From assembly GCF_017357425.1 (NCBI RefSeq), contig NZ_CP014572.1, positions 1 through 64,000 on the forward strand: a DNA stretch of 64,000 nucleotides. Direction: 5' to 3'. How positions within the stretch are numbered: the first letter of the stretch is position 1; each line of letters begins with the position of its first letter. Shown piece after piece: positions 33,834-42,600 of the stretch. Origin of the DNA: Arthrobacter sp. D5-1. Lineage in GTDB: Bacteria > Actinomycetota > Actinomycetes > Actinomycetales > Micrococcaceae. The notes under the pieces are model-generated. The model saw only the letters and a list, made by a program, of their open reading frames with translations. It searched no databases and was not told the DNA's origin. Both the position numbers and the translations under genes were made by a program.

Positions 33834-35855
33834 TTATCGCGTAAGAATCCGTTGACCATCGGGAATATCGATGAGGTTATAGTCTGAACCCTCCAACATC
33901 TTCAGCAGAGTTTGCCGGCTCTCGCTAGTGGCGAAGATGATTTGTGAACCGCGCCGGCCTTGGTCGCCGGCTTCCTTGAGCAACTGAGCATAGCTTTCAG
34001 AAGCGGTCTCCTGTTGCTTCGGTTCGTCGAAAATAAGCAAGCCCAAGTGGTTACCCCCTTCTTCGTCGCTTACACGCAGTACAGCGAAGAGGTAGGACCA
34101 TATGACACGGATCATGTCGCTAGCGGACAGGTCAAAGCCCAGTTCGTAACCTTCGTGAGCTGGCCGGTAAGTGTCGCGGCTGACCTCAACCTCTGCTGGC
34201 TTCAACGAGTGGAAGTGATACCGACGAAGTTGATCTCGAAGGTATTGCTCGACTTTCACGAGCTTGGACTTATCGGATTCTGTTAGATCGGACGCCTTCA
34301 GCGCCTTGAGTGCTTCGGCCTGTTCCTTGTGGCTGACGGATAGACTTCGCAAAAGTTCCCGGGGCTTTTCGAGGCTTCGCTGATGCTGTAGAAGCTTGTC
34401 GAGCTGATCCTGCAGCGCATTTCGCTGAGATATTTCAGCAATAGACGTTGCTCGTTCGGGGCCCAGCAGGGCCTCCTTAAGGCGTCGTACTCTTTGGCGA
34501 AGCCGTTCAAGAGAGTCGCGCATGCTGCGTTCTCTGACTCGCATAGCGTCTAAGGTGCGTACGACATCGTCCCGGGCGGCTGAGAATGTCGAGCATTGTC
34601 TATCAATGAACGCAATGTTTTCATCGACCGTCATTGGATGCGTCGAGATGTCCATCCCGTCGTTCACCTCTTGGTGGCACGTCGGGCAAGTGTGGTCTTC
34701 TGCGAGGGACTTTGCATGTTTGGCCCCGAGGCGCACCAAGAGGGCTGCATCTTTGTGGCGCTGCAAGTCCTCATTCAATGCCTCCAGTCTGATGTCCAAC
34801 TGGCTACCTTGCTCTTGCAAGGCGTTTCGTTCTTCTATCAGCAGAGCCAGTCCGGTTACCAGGAGGCGGACGGAGTCTTCCGCCTCTTCCAGCTCTTTTT
34901 CGAGACTTGCAGAGTTTGGACTCGCTGTCGGAGCGGCCTCCTTCTTGGCGATCCCTTGTCGGAGTCGCGCGATAGCTGACTCCAGTGGCAACCATGTCCC
35001 GTCCACGAAAGCGGTGGGCGAAGCGCTATCCTCTTCCAGCGAATCTGCTATGCGGTGTGGTTCACGGGAAATGGCCACTCCGGCAGCAATGGCGGTGTTC
35101 TTGAGGTCCGTGAGGGCAGCTCGCCACGAGCCTTCCAGCTCGCTGATGTTAGAGGAGAGCCGCTGTCGCTGAAGAATGCGCTCAAAGACATCTAGACCGA
35201 GAACATATTCGAACGATCGCTTGCCTACCTCGCGGATTCCGAAGTAGGTAGGAATCCTCGCTTGCACACCGGACCAGCCGTGCTTCTGTTCAACGTAGAA
35301 GAACGGGAAGAGGCACTCACTATACAGTGGCTTCTCGCTACCATCCATGTAGGAAACGAGGGGGAGATTCCATCCCAGGAAGTTCGTTAGGAAGTGGTGG
35401 AATCCACTTTCCCGCTGTGCCGCTCCTGCCATCCGGACAAAGTAGTCCTCAGTCTTGAAAGTACCGCCTTGGGTGAGGGCGGGACCGTGCTCAACTGTGA
35501 TGACCGTATTCTTGGTTTCTGCATTTTTCACCTGCCTTGTTGCGGTGATGACCTTTTCCTCGGCGTTCTCAAACTCCAAGGAGACCCAGGATCTGAGAAC
35601 GCGTAGCTCCTTGTTATCAACCGTCACACTGTCCGTCATGGAATGCGGCAGAGGAACCTCGCGTCGAGGGCTGAGCATGCCCTCGAGTCCGAGCGCGTAG
35701 ATAATCGCCTGCAGTGTCGTGGACTTACCGCTAGTGTTACCCGCTCTGAGTACATTCAGACCCTTGCTGAACTGTACGGTGCGGCCTACTTCACCCTCAC
35801 TAGTTACAGCTGTTAGCTTGACGGCTCTAAGTGTTAGACGCGGTTTCAGATCCAT
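33834..35855 (-). CDS. Rad50/SMC-like ATPase of an ABC-3C-type system
   Basis: This 673-residue ABC-type ATPase is built like Rad50. The N-terminal head has Walker A AGNTSGKST at 38-46. Two long coiled-coil arms meet at a zinc-hook-like CPTC (Cys390, Cys393). The C-terminal head has a signature-like DLSASD at 575-580 and Walker B LGLLIFDEP, with D610 and E611, then IIFATSES. It is the last gene of a three-gene operon; its ATG overlaps the previous stop by 10 bases. This order with a small middle protein and a nuclease matches ABC-three-component conflict systems, in which the ATPase is the putative sensor or motor. Confidence 0.83.
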   Translation of the reverse strand: MDLKPRLTLRAVKLTAVTSEGEVGRTVQFSKGLNVLRAGNTSGKSTTLQAIIYALGLEGMLSPRREVPLPHSMTDSVTVDNKELRVLRSWVSLEFENAEEKVITATRQVKNAETKNTVITVEHGPALTQGGTFKTEDYFVRMAGAAQRESGFHHFLTNFLGWNLPLVSYMDGSEKPLYSECLFPFFYVEQKHGWSGVQARIPTYFGIREVGKRSFEYVLGLDVFERILQRQRLSSNISELEGSWRAALTDLKNTAIAAGVAISREPHRIADSLEEDSASPTAFVDGTWLPLESAIARLRQGIAKKEAAPTASPNSASLEKELEEAEDSVRLLVTGLALLIEERNALQEQGSQLDIRLEALNEDLQRHKDAALLVRLGAKHAKSLAEDHTCPTCHQEVNDGMDISTHPMTVDENIAFIDRQCSTFSAARDDVVRTLDAMRVRERSMRDSLERLRQRVRRLKEALLGPERATSIAEISQRNALQDQLDKLLQHQRSLEKPRELLRSLSVSHKEQAEALKALKASDLTESDKSKLVKVEQYLRDQLRRYHFHSLKPAEVEVSRDTYRPAHEGYELGFDLSASDMIRVIWSYLFAVLRVSDEEGGNHLGLLIFDEPKQQETASESYAQLLKEAGDQGRRGSQIIFATSESRQTLLKMLEGSDYNLIDIPDGQRILTR

Positions 35856-36328
35856 TCGGTCAGTTCCTTAAGTGATGACTGGGTCATTTTGCGGGGCAGT
35901 TTTGAGAGGAACGCCTTTTCGACCACAAGAACCCCGGTCTCCTTCCAAACGTCCAGGGCGAGTTCATTGCCGATCGGCGAGAGTCCTATGGCGCCAGTGG
36001 AGGTGACTTCTACGAGGTTCTCGCCTAGCGCCAGGTCAACCGTGACACTCAGCGAGGGGTCGAAGCGTACTATCAGCTCGTCCGGTCTTTTGTCTCCGTC
36101 GAACCAGCGCAGAAACAGCTGCTGGCTGTCCGGCGAACGCATAGCCCACCACACTATGTGAAGGTGCTCCAGAGATGCCCTGTTGTTTCTGAAGCGTTGG
36201 AGGAGCATGCAGAGGACTGATAGGCGCCAACTGATTCGAAGATCTCCAGGGATCGCGTCATTGCGTTCTCTGAATATGGCCGCTGGTGCGTGAGCGAAGA
36301 GCTCTTCCAGCGCCTCCACGGTGTTCAT
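35846..36328 (-). CDS. ABC-3C-type middle component
   Basis: This is a 160-residue protein between a nuclease gene and an ATPase gene. It contains ISWRLSVLCMLLQRFRNNRA, ASLEHLHIVWWAMRSPDSQQ and a late helix-strand part (AIGLSPIGNELALDVWKETG). The helical pattern and the position agree with the middle components of ABC-3C systems, which are thought to bridge effector and ATPase; subtype not assigned. The ATG at 36328 overlaps the nuclease stop by four bases, and the stop is inside the ATPase start. The protein is not recognisable alone, so the call rests on context. Confidence 0.7.
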   Translation of the reverse strand: MNTVEALEELFAHAPAAIFRERNDAIPGDLRISWRLSVLCMLLQRFRNNRASLEHLHIVWWAMRSPDSQQLFLRWFDGDKRPDELIVRFDPSLSVTVDLALGENLVEVTSTGAIGLSPIGNELALDVWKETGVLVVEKAFLSKLPRKMTQSSLKELTEWI

Positions 36329-37233
36329 GCTGCCGGCTCCTCGAAGTCCAGCGGACAACGGAGAATCCAGTCTGCAACCATTGACCAGGCCAAGGTGGTT
36401 GCAAGTCTGGCAGACACCGTGGGAATGTCTCGTTGGAGTTCAGCGGCGACGTCTTGGGCGATTGCTTTGATGTCCATGGCGCTATTTGTGAAACCAGGTG
36501 GATATTCGAGGGCCAGCATGCGTTCCTTGTCGGATTTTAGTTGCGAAACGCTCGCCCAGCTCGTTGGAAACCTTGCCCGTAGGTCTGATAGGCCATTTTC
36601 ACCCAAGAGAAACTGGTGCGACAAGGAGTCGAGGTAGGTCTCCAGAGCAGCGCCCTTATAGCCTAGATTGCCAATTTTTCGGCGTGCTTCTTCAAGTAGC
36701 CCAGGATTTTTGGAACCCCAATCAAAGAGCGTTTCTTGATCCACTGGTTCCGGATCTACGAGATGCTTAGGAATAGCCTTAAGGCTGTCTCTTTCGGAGG
36801 CATAGTGATCGTCGGTTTCTACAGTGATGGCAAAGTCGTCCCTGACGAACGGGAGCGCCCAGTTTCTCACCTCATTGGCCTTCGTCTGCGCGTGGGTGAC
36901 TAGGTCTTTGGAGTCGTTGCGATGAACGAGAAAAACGTAGCGGCGGACCGAAACCCCCTTTAATAATTTGCTGAGGTCTCCCTGGTTCTTTTTCAGTTTG
37001 CCTAGGTCCGTGGTCAGTTTGTCGCGCTGATGCTCATAGAGGTCCCTCACACCGAGAGGTTCTTTGGCCGCGTAGCACTGGAAAGCAACGCCGTTGTGGG
37101 TGAAGGCTTCCAGCCCGAGGTCTCCGTTGTGCCGGTCGGGCACTTCGACTAGGTCGTGGTTCGAATACCTTATGCGGAGGAGCTCGATGCAGTAATCCTG
37201 CCACTCAGTACCATCCCAATCTCGAAAACCCAT
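36325..37233 (-). CDS. Mrr-like nuclease effector of an ABC-3C-type system
   Basis: This 302-residue protein is the first gene of the operon. The N-terminal domain reads DWDGTEWQDYCIELLRIRY, then GDLGLEAFTHNGVAFQCYAA and K57. This is the PD-(D/E)xK restriction-endonuclease pattern of the Mrr type, with D38 and K57 as candidate catalytic residues. The C-terminal half is helical (GLLEEARRKIGNLGYKGAAL, YLDSLSHQFLLGENGLSDL) and may be the ABC-3C specific domain that contacts the middle component. A toxic or DNA-cleaving effector role is inferred. The start is ATG at 37233, following GGATGCC. Confidence 0.75.
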   Translation of the reverse strand: MGFRDWDGTEWQDYCIELLRIRYSNHDLVEVPDRHNGDLGLEAFTHNGVAFQCYAAKEPLGVRDLYEHQRDKLTTDLGKLKKNQGDLSKLLKGVSVRRYVFLVHRNDSKDLVTHAQTKANEVRNWALPFVRDDFAITVETDDHYASERDSLKAIPKHLVDPEPVDQETLFDWGSKNPGLLEEARRKIGNLGYKGAALETYLDSLSHQFLLGENGLSDLRARFPTSWASVSQLKSDKERMLALEYPPGFTNSAMDIKAIAQDVAAELQRDIPTVSARLATTLAWSMVADWILRCPLDFEEPAA

Positions 37234-37658
37234 CCGCCTGGCATCCTTCTACTAGCGACCGCCGACGGCCACGTTAACATATTGATGATCTTGCCACGGT
37301 ATATATGGGTTTCTTGAAAGCAGTCATCGAGTTCGCTATTTCGTGACGATTGCCGGATGGCCTATTCATTGATCATGTTTAGCGGGGACGGGATCGCGGT
37401 CAGATGTTGGAGTCGTGGCGTGGTCAGTTCCCAGAGATCAGCTCCGTCGCTCGTCCCGACAAGGTATTTGCCCCTGTCGTCTCTGCCGGCGAGGACCACC
37501 TTTCTGACGCCTTCAGGTGTCATAGTGAGGGCGCATCCCACCGAACCCAACTTGGCTGACCGGGTTTCGCGCCTCAGGGGAGATGCGATGCGAGGGACTA
37601 TGGGGTTGCCTATGTTGCTGAGGCTAATGATTGGGTGAGGCAAAGAGGAGTGACATCG
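37234..37658. other. Gap upstream of the three-gene operon
   Basis: About 425 bases. The part just after 37233 should hold the operon promoter and is AT-rich. A 93-codon open frame on the minus strand (37362-37643, TTG start) reads like protein (RKVVLAGRDDRGKYLVGTS), but it lacks a ribosome binding site, so I do not call it. Confidence 0.35.
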
Positions 37659-38237
37659 TCACTGTTCGGGGCTGGCCGCTTGGGTGTCCCATCGTTTTTG
37701 TGCTCCTTGCCGGGTGATTCCGAAAGCTCTGCCGATTTTGTCCCAGGAGAGTCCGTCGCCCCTGGCGGCGGCCACGGCGTCGTCGAGCTGCATCTCGATC
37801 TTCTTGAGGTGCTCACCCAAGGTCTGGATGGCGTGGAGATGCAGGTCCGGGGCGATATGGGAATGCCATTGAGCCAGGAACAGCGGTTCCAAGTCTTCCC
37901 GGTCGCTGACGTAGGTGGCGTCGTCACTGGAAGGATCCCCTACGTAGATTCGATGGCGGGCGAGGTCTTCCTCGGCGGGGTCCCAGACCCGGGTCCACAG
38001 CGTGTCCAGAATGACGTGTTTCTTGAACGGTTCGCAGCTGCAGGCGACTTTCCAGCCGACCACCTGCGATGGCGGCCGCCAGGCCGGGCTGTCCGGGTCG
38101 TCCCTTTCCCAGATGGTCGTGCCGTCCGGGTTGATCAGGCCGATCTGCATGTGCTTTCCGCCGGAGCCGTACATGCCGTCGGCGAAGACGCAGACAACAT
38201 AGCCCTCGTGGTCGCTGCCCTCGGTGAACCAACCCAT
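37659..38237 (-). CDS. Hypothetical protein with C-terminal helix-turn-helix
   Basis: This is a 192-residue protein. The first 130 residues (MGWFTEGSDHEGYVVCVFAD, GTTIWERDDPDSPAWRPPSQ, HVILDTLWTRVWDPAEEDLA) are not known to me. The end has a helix-turn-helix typical of small actinobacterial regulators: LDDAVAAARGDGLSWDKIGR then AFGITRQGAQKRW. That motif recurs in many Arthrobacter and Streptomyces proteins. The ATG at 38237 has AAGGGA upstream; an ATG at 38252 is also possible. Its role in or beside the defence island is unknown. Confidence 0.65.
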   Translation of the reverse strand: MGWFTEGSDHEGYVVCVFADGMYGSGGKHMQIGLINPDGTTIWERDDPDSPAWRPPSQVVGWKVACSCEPFKKHVILDTLWTRVWDPAEEDLARHRIYVGDPSSDDATYVSDREDLEPLFLAQWHSHIAPDLHLHAIQTLGEHLKKIEMQLDDAVAAARGDGLSWDKIGRAFGITRQGAQKRWDTQAASPEQ

Positions 38238-38702
38238 CGCGCTTCCCTTCATTGGCCTCCGGTCGCTACAGTGATCAGTATGCCTGATAGCAACCAAAGT
38301 TGCCAAGATGTATCAGCCTAGGCAACTCTACTTGTCATAATATCCGTTATCGGCGTTTGAAAACGAGCGGGGAAGTGCCTTGGGAAGGGGCCGTTTCCTA
38401 GCGTCATGACATGACGTTTCTTTCTGAGTTCCGCGGTCAGAACCGCTTGGCCAACGACGCCTCGGCTGGAGAAGATCGCAGCGATTCCAACGGCTCCTCT
38501 CTTTCCTAGCGCTAGTTACTAGCGCTTCTTGGTACCTCGACTGGCCGCGTAGACGGACTGTGCTGCGTCGAGCACTGGGAGGTAGTTTAGTGAACGTCAT
38601 TCTGAGATTCCGCAGCGGCTTTGTTCTTGAGGTCCGGCCTGGTAAAGCGTGCCGATGAGTGACCCGTCAACTTTGGTAGCTCAATGCTTGAAGCATTCCG
38701 TG
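38238..38702. other. Gap with palindromes
   Basis: No gene seen. It contains a perfect palindrome, AGCGCTAGT with one central T (38508-38526), and AATGCTTGAAGCATT at 38683-38697. These could be protein binding sites. Composition changes here from the defence island to the catabolic region. Confidence 0.4.
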
Positions 38703-38740
38703 CACCTCGGGAACGGCTAAGTTCTGCCGGTCCCGAGGTG
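38703..38740 (-). terminator. Hairpin downstream of the esterase gene
   Basis: A 10-bp stem (CACCTCGGGA with its complement) plus an inner CGGC/GCCG, 28 bases beyond the stop of the minus-strand esterase. No U-run. Confidence 0.55.
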
Positions 38741-38767
38741 TTGACGGAAGTGGGTGGTTTTAGACTT

Positions 38768-39928
38768 TTAGACTGCTGCTACGGTGTTTTTCTTTTCTGC
38801 TGCGACATCGCGGACTGCCTTTGCGATGGTGACATACGACGGTGGCGGTCCCATCTGCATATTGTTGTGAGTGATTGCTACGGCAAGGCCGGTGTTGATT
38901 TCCGCCCATCCTACGGAGGAACCTGCCCCGGGCATCCAGATAGTGTCAGAGTGCGGGGTGATGATGGGTATCATGCCCGGCGTGTCGTCGCTGAGGTAGT
39001 AGCCATAAGCCGAGACCGGGACTTTCATGCCGAGGTACTCGTCGATTACGTCGTTGTTGGGTCGCGGAGTGAGGAAGGCTTCTACACGCTCGGCGGACAG
39101 CAGCCGTACTCCATTTATCTCACCCTTATTCGCAAGCAGCGCCCAGTGGGCGGCCATCGACCTTGCGTTGGTAATCGAACCTGCGCCCGGATCGACAGTG
39201 CGCCGCGTGATCTCTTGGTTGAAGACATGGGCTGAGGGGTGCACTTCGTGTGGCATGCCCCGAAAAAATAGAGGGTAAGGGGTTGATTCCGGGATCTCGC
39301 CACCAACGATCCTGGCGAGACGGTGATCCTCCTCCGGGGGCAGACCGAAGAACAGATCCGTGGCCCCGATGGGGGCCAGTAGTTCCTCCTTCACGACCTG
39401 GTCGAACGGTCGCCCTTTCGGGTCGGTCCGCTGGACAATCTCGGCGATGATCCAGCCCCATCCGAGGGCGTGATAGCAGTTGGTTCCGATTGGGTACGCC
39501 GGTTCCATCTGCTCGAATCCGTGGATCATCCAGTTCCAATCTGCCTTGAGCTCGGGGGTGACCCCCTCCGGCATCCAGGGCACGCCCGACTGGTGGGTTA
39601 GGACGTTACGAACGGTGATCTTTTCCTTGCCGTGCTGACCCCACTCGGGCCAGTAGTCCACGATGGGCGCGTCGTAGTCGATGAGACCTTTCTCGGCTTG
39701 AACGTGAAGGGCGGTGGAAGTTACACCTTTAGTGACCGAAAAAGGGAAGAAGAGGCTCTCGGAATCGACTTCGCGTCCTGTGTCAGGATCGGCGATTCCG
39801 CCAAAAGTATCAACGATCAGTTCGCCGTCGAGATAGGCGGCAACCTGTAGGCCAACTTCTGTAGAGTTCAGGGCCTCATCGATAGCCGCCTCAATGCGAG
39901 GATCTGTGAGCTTTTCGTTATTGGACAC
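38768..39928 (-). CDS. Serine hydrolase, class C beta-lactamase / EstB-type esterase
   Basis: This 386-residue penicillin-binding-protein-like hydrolase probably acts as an esterase or lactonase. The catalytic Ser-x-x-Lys is S64-V-T-K67 in FPFSVTKG, and a tyrosine, Y152 in NCYHALGWGW, serves as the second base. A late GAGSSVGW lies where the third motif is expected. There is no signal peptide, so it acts in the cytoplasm. The GTG at 39928 has AAAGGA upstream; a longer frame to 40102 adds non-conserved sequence. It is divergent from a zinc alcohol dehydrogenase with an operator between them, which suggests one catabolic unit. Confidence 0.83.
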   Translation of the reverse strand: MSNNEKLTDPRIEAAIDEALNSTEVGLQVAAYLDGELIVDTFGGIADPDTGREVDSESLFFPFSVTKGVTSTALHVQAEKGLIDYDAPIVDYWPEWGQHGKEKITVRNVLTHQSGVPWMPEGVTPELKADWNWMIHGFEQMEPAYPIGTNCYHALGWGWIIAEIVQRTDPKGRPFDQVVKEELLAPIGATDLFFGLPPEEDHRLARIVGGEIPESTPYPLFFRGMPHEVHPSAHVFNQEITRRTVDPGAGSITNARSMAAHWALLANKGEINGVRLLSAERVEAFLTPRPNNDVIDEYLGMKVPVSAYGYYLSDDTPGMIPIITPHSDTIWMPGAGSSVGWAEINTGLAVAITHNNMQMGPPPSYVTIAKAVRDVAAEKKNTVAAV

Positions 39929-40091
39929 CTTGATGTGTTCCTTTCTGTTGGTGGGCGAGGTAGGAGGACCCAGTAGGCAATGGCGGTCGCGGTTAGCAGG
40001 TGGAGTAGATAGCACTAGGACAGGGCCCAAATCAGGTGCCGGAGACTTTTTGCGGCACCAGGCCGGTGTGATGCGGAACACTTTATGCTTT

Positions 40092-40118
40092 AGTAGACTC
40101 ACTGTCTACTGAATAGAC
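40092..40118. promoter_or_regulatory. TAGAC-repeat operator between esterase and dehydrogenase
   Basis: AGTAGAC and GTCTACT form a 7-bp inverted repeat with a 5-base spacer, and GTCTA with TAGAC adds an overlapping second repeat. It lies in the 231-base gap between divergent genes. A TetR protein (41576) downstream of the dehydrogenase is the natural candidate to bind it. Confidence 0.5.
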
Positions 40119-40159
40119 CGGAAGTATTCTCTGCCAGAAGCGATGGAATTGAGGTTCAC

Positions 40160-41317
40160 ATGCATGGCGTTGTTGTGAGAGATGGGCACACTGAACTGGT
40201 CGACGACCTGCAGGTCCGCCGCCCTGAAGCAGGAGAGGTGACAGTCCGTGTCCTCGCTTCGGGCTTGTGCCGAAGCGACCTCCTTCCGATTGACGAGCCT
40301 TCTGGCGCTCCTATGGTCCTGGGGCATGAAGCAGCCGGAGTTATCGAAGCGGTCGGTAGTGCCGTTGACGGGCTGGAAATCGGGCAGATGGTTGCCGTGA
40401 CGTGCCCCGTCCCGTGCAACAACTGCGACGCGTGCTCACGCGGCCTCTACACGGCGTGCGCGTCAAGCTTCGGTTTCGGCGAAGCGCCGTTCAGCCGAGA
40501 TGGGTTGCCCATTCTCGCTCTAGCACGGGTTTCGTCGCTGGCCGAGTTCATCACCGTCGACCAGTTCCAGGTACATCCCGTAGCATCGCTGTCCGCCCCA
40601 GCGGCAGCCTTGGTTGGCTGCGCTGTCAGTACGGGCTATGGGATGACGCGCAACGTGGTCGAACTGAAAACCGGTGAAACTATCATGGTGTTTGGTGTCG
40701 GCGGAATCGGCATCAACAGCATCCAAACTGCCCGTCTCATTGGTGCAAGAAGAATCATTGCTGTCGATATCAACGAAGAAAAGGAAGCGGTGGCGCGAAA
40801 GTTCGGAGCCGATGAATTTATAGCAATCAAGCCAGGCATGGCCAGTGAGAGCATCGTGGCTGAGGTCAGGCATGTTGCTCCCGAGCAAGTGGATGCCGTT
40901 GTGGACTGCACCGGCCAGGCCTCCGTTCTGGAGGCTGCTCAGCTGCTCCTCAAGGCCGGGGGACGTCTTGGCCTCGTCGGGATACCCCACGCCGGCGGCA
41001 CAATGAAGCTCGACATTAACAACGCCATGTACCGGCACATCACCGTCCGCGGTGCATTGAATGGAGCGTGCAACCCGTTCACCGATGTGCCTGACATCGT
41101 GCAGCTCGCCGAGCAGGGCCGCTTGGACTTGGAGTCCCAGGTATCGCATGTCTTTCCGTTGTCTGAATATCAGGAAGCTGTCGACGCGCTCCGTCAAGGG
41201 AGAGTCCTGCGCGCCGTGATAGAGATGCCATCCGGGACCAAGTACAAAAAGATTAATCGGGATACTCCAGAAAATGCGGACCAGTATCACGGATCCGAGA
41301 ACCCCTTCCGCAACTAA
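40160..41317 (+). CDS. Zinc-dependent alcohol dehydrogenase
   Basis: This 385-residue medium-chain dehydrogenase oxidises an alcohol with NAD. Catalytic zinc ligands are C37 (GLCRSD), H56-E57 (LGHEAAG) and C154. Structural zinc ligands are C86, C89, C92 and C100 in PCNNCDACSRGLYTAC. The Rossmann motif GVGGIG is at 179-184, followed by an acidic VDIN that favours NAD. The C-terminus has an extra polar tail of about 20 residues. With the divergent esterase it could split an ester and oxidise the released alcohol. The substrate is not evident. Confidence 0.88.
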   Translation: MHGVVVRDGHTELVDDLQVRRPEAGEVTVRVLASGLCRSDLLPIDEPSGAPMVLGHEAAGVIEAVGSAVDGLEIGQMVAVTCPVPCNNCDACSRGLYTACASSFGFGEAPFSRDGLPILALARVSSLAEFITVDQFQVHPVASLSAPAAALVGCAVSTGYGMTRNVVELKTGETIMVFGVGGIGINSIQTARLIGARRIIAVDINEEKEAVARKFGADEFIAIKPGMASESIVAEVRHVAPEQVDAVVDCTGQASVLEAAQLLLKAGGRLGLVGIPHAGGTMKLDINNAMYRHITVRGALNGACNPFTDVPDIVQLAEQGRLDLESQVSHVFPLSEYQEAVDALRQGRVLRAVIEMPSGTKYKKINRDTPENADQYHGSENPFRN

Positions 41318-41575
41318 CATTGTCAAGACTGTGCCACACAGACCAGGGCCATCGGCCCCGGACTGATCGGTCCTAGAGGAACCCTTCCCCAGCCCTTCGC
41401 TACCATCGGTACGAATCGAGGGCCGAATGGTATGTCCGGTGCGAGTGTAATGTCCCTCTTCGACGGACTGAAAAGCGCTGCGAGGTGCTCGGCCAAAAGA
41501 GCAGCTGTGCTGCGGTGGCCCTTAGACTGGGTCCTTGCTCGGCCGAGAAGTTTCGATGATGACAGGTGGCTTACT

Positions 41576-42229
41576 ATGCCGTCCATGCGCGCAGCACAGA
41601 AGGCTTTTACGCGCCAAAGGCTTATTGAGGCTGCCCAAGCATCATTTGTTAACCGGGGTTACTTGGGTACGACTGTCGACGCCATCACGAGCGATGCGGG
41701 AACAACTCGAGCTACCTTTTACCTCCATTTCGCGTCCAAAGCTGAGATTGCCAATGCTGTGTGGGAAGCCTATGTGGACAGCCCCACTCAGCTGCTCTGG
41801 AACGATCTAGGTCCGATCATTGCCGGCGTGGTGGCGCAGCCTAACCTCTTGAAGACGGTGTGGTTCCCACGAGTCGTCGAGCACTGGGACGAGAGGGGTC
41901 TGACCATCCACAGCCTGTGGCACGCGCGTGCGTTGGAACCTTTGTTGGACGCCGAACTAAAAAGAACGAAGCATCGCGTGGCAAATACGATTTGTGAAGC
42001 GCTCATGGGACTAACTGGGTATTCTCGAGCGGCACTTCGCATTCGTGCCACCGCGGCATTTGAGTTGCAAACTCAAATGTTCTTCGACTGGATCAGCGGT
42101 GACATACCGCTGGCTATGGACGATGTTATTGATGCACTTTCAGACGCTTGGTTGGCGTTGCTCGTGACACCTGTTCGTACCCCTCCAAGTGACGGGTCAC
42201 CATCCAGCTGCCAGTCGGGAGAAGGCTGA
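41576..42229 (+). CDS. TetR family transcriptional regulator
   Basis: This is a 217-residue DNA-binding repressor. The N-terminal helix-turn-helix is clear: KAFTRQRLIEAAQASFVNRG then TVDAITSDAGTTRATFYLHF, the TetR signature. The C-terminal ligand domain is helical (HWDERGLTIHSLWHARALEP). I chose the ATG at 41576, close to AGGTGG; the frame is open further up but has no TetR features there. It follows the dehydrogenase in the same direction after 258 bases and probably regulates it and the divergent esterase. The C-terminal tail after LLVTPVRTPP is disordered. Confidence 0.83.
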   Translation: MPSMRAAQKAFTRQRLIEAAQASFVNRGYLGTTVDAITSDAGTTRATFYLHFASKAEIANAVWEAYVDSPTQLLWNDLGPIIAGVVAQPNLLKTVWFPRVVEHWDERGLTIHSLWHARALEPLLDAELKRTKHRVANTICEALMGLTGYSRAALRIRATAAFELQTQMFFDWISGDIPLAMDDVIDALSDAWLALLVTPVRTPPSDGSPSSCQSGEG

Positions 42230-42600
42230 AATCCTCCTCCACTCCTCGCCTGGCGAACTGATCCACCGGCACAGGACGGGACCACGTAAGGGCGCCCCAT
42301 CCTACAAAACTTATGCACTAGCCCCCTCCGGCCAGAGCCGGTTTCGATCAAGCGTAGTTAGCCTGCAGGTGCCGCGGCGCATCGCAACGACGCTTTTGCA
42401 GCCCGAGTGAAGCGAGGACTCTCTGGCAGCGCGACTGCGCTGCCACCGTCCGGGGACACGGCACTTGACCCCGCGGTCGCCTCGCTTGGGGCGCAAACCA
42501 AAAGCATGCCCGGTCGAGCGCTCGAACGGGCATGCCGTGCCTCGGACGATTTCTCAGCCGCCATATAAACCATTCAGCTCTTGACACTCCAGATTCCCGG
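42230..42600. other. Gap between convergent regulator genes
   Basis: No gene is seen. GGCAGCGC and GCGCTGCC form a hairpin at 42425-42444, and a longer palindrome follows at 42504-42535. The rest is unremarkable. Confidence 0.4.
42504..42535. terminator. Bidirectional hairpin
   Basis: A long palindrome: GCATGCCCG, then TCGAGCGCTCGA, then CGGGCATGC, with one mismatch. It sits between two convergent tetR genes and is probably a shared terminator. Confidence 0.6.

Noticed and set aside
37362..37643. 93-codon minus-strand frame
   Set aside because: TTG start, no ribosome site, no recognised domain. Left as possible but uncalled.
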